This document shows positions 13,741 through 14,022 of a stretch of DNA of 14,022 bases, piece after piece. The DNA is taken from positions 1 to 14,022 of the forward strand of contig JBGPKH010000178.1 of the NCBI GenBank assembly GCA_041485845.1, in the 5' to 3' direction. Position 1 is the first letter of the stretch. Each line of letters starts with the position of its first letter. The DNA comes from OMOG01 sp041485845 (GTDB lineage Bacteria; Acidobacteriota; Terriglobia; Bryobacterales; Bryobacteraceae). The notes beneath the pieces were generated by a model that made no database searches, was not told where the DNA came from, and saw only the letters and a list, made by a program, of their open reading frames with translations. Both the position numbers and the translations under genes were made by a program.

Positions 13741-13774
13741 GACATCGCTCCTTTGGGGCTATGATCTGAAGGTA

Positions 13775-13831
13775 TCACGATGGACTGGCCGGGCGGTCGA
13801 CGATCTCCTTGGCAATGATGTTCTCGGTCAT
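13775..13831 (-). pseudogene. Relic of a GxxExxY-family gene start
   Basis: An ATG at 13831 with GAAGAGGG just upstream encodes MTENIIAKEIVD, which strongly resembles the N-terminus of GxxExxY proteins (typically MTENEIAKEIVD..., recalled from memory). After 12 residues the similarity stops, six unrelated codons follow, and a TGA ends the frame after 18 residues. The diagnostic GxxExxY region is absent. It looks like a truncated remnant between the Ogl-like gene and whatever lies right of the window, but a chance match over 12 residues is possible. Confidence 0.4.
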
Positions 13832-14022
13832 AGCAGCCCTCTTCAGGAATCTGCTGTTCGAGTTGGGCGGTCGGATGGATCAAGTCTTCCAAGCGTGGAT
13901 CGACCGCAGCCGGACGCCGCTGGATCTGGACACGATCAAAACGATTCTGGGCTGCCGGCGCCGGCCGAGGATCGCACCAGAAAAAGAAAGTCTGCCGAGT
14001 GGGAGGTGGCGGCGATTCACAC
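13818..14022 (+). CDS. Possible partial unrecognised gene, open at the right edge
   Basis: The frame is open from a TGA at 13767 through the last base. Candidate starts are ATG at 13815, 13818 or 13878, none with a clear ribosome-binding site. It encodes a fragment including MDQVFQAWIDRSRTPLDLD and TIKTILGCRRRPR. Codons between 13878 and about 13985 end very often in G or C, as real genes do in GC-rich genomes, but the same holds for some shadow frames. It overlaps the GxxExxY relic on the other strand if the earlier starts are used. No family is recognised. Confidence 0.25.
   Translation, partial: MFSVIAALFRNLLFELGGRMDQVFQAWIDRSRTPLDLDTIKTILGCRRRPRIAPEKESLPSGRWRRFT

Noticed and set aside
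12745..13764. Plus-strand open frame of about 339 codons opposite the Ogl-like gene
   Set aside because: The opposite strand carries a signal peptide, continuous family blocks and a ribosome-binding site. The plus frame has none of these.
1..14022. CRISPR array, tRNA or rRNA genes, intact insertion sequence
   Set aside because: No regularly spaced identical repeats with spacers, no tRNA-like cloverleaf or rRNA-like stretches, and no full transposase were noticed on reading both strands.

Overview
The window is GC-rich and compact, and its gene styles point to the Acidobacteriota, most likely a Solibacter/Bryobacterales-type soil bacterium. The evidence is a serine/threonine kinase fused to an extracytoplasmic TolB/WD40-like propeller, several other PD40-type propeller proteins, a Tat-tagged class I/II aminotransferase, and short palindromic repeats scattered between genes. 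This assignment is an inference from gene style, not from a marker gene.

Left part (1-4230, minus strand): a signalling cluster read right to left. It contains a membrane histidine kinase with a large TPR-like sensor region, a PhoB/OmpR-type response regulator, and an exported TPR plus beta-propeller protein that runs off the left edge. Two sets of 7-bp direct repeats on an 11-bp pitch lie before the kinase gene and before the propeller gene. They look like operators for this regulator, which would make the system self-regulating with the propeller protein as a target. A palindromic repeat (copy A) separates kinase and regulator.

Middle (4230-7510, plus strand): a promoter region with two abutting palindromes centred on TTGAC leads into a Tat-signal aminotransferase. 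A membrane-anchored c-type haem protein follows after 7 bp. Next comes an AtoE-type short-chain fatty-acid transporter with a perfect TATAAT 11 nt before its ATG, followed by a hairpin.

Centre right (7510-11200): an orphan AbiEii-like nucleotidyltransferase (minus) diverges from a long receptor-type Ser/Thr kinase (plus). Palindromic repeat copy B lies between them and copy C lies just after the kinase.

Right part (11201-13740, minus strand): a two-gene unit. A secreted oligogalacturonate-lyase-family propeller protein is followed after 5 bp by a double-domain class II aldolase whose second domain has lost the metal and catalytic residues. Together they suggest processing of uronate- or deoxy-sugar-like compounds, but the propeller enzyme appears to lack most of the family's Mn ligands, so the substrate is open. 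Beyond 13740 there is a probable relic of a GxxExxY gene and an unrecognised open frame that runs off the edge.

No tRNA, rRNA, CRISPR array or intact insertion sequence was seen. The most interesting points are the phased operator repeats, the double aldolase with a dead domain, the altered metal site in the Ogl-like protein, the exported aminotransferase/haem pair, and the dispersed palindrome families.
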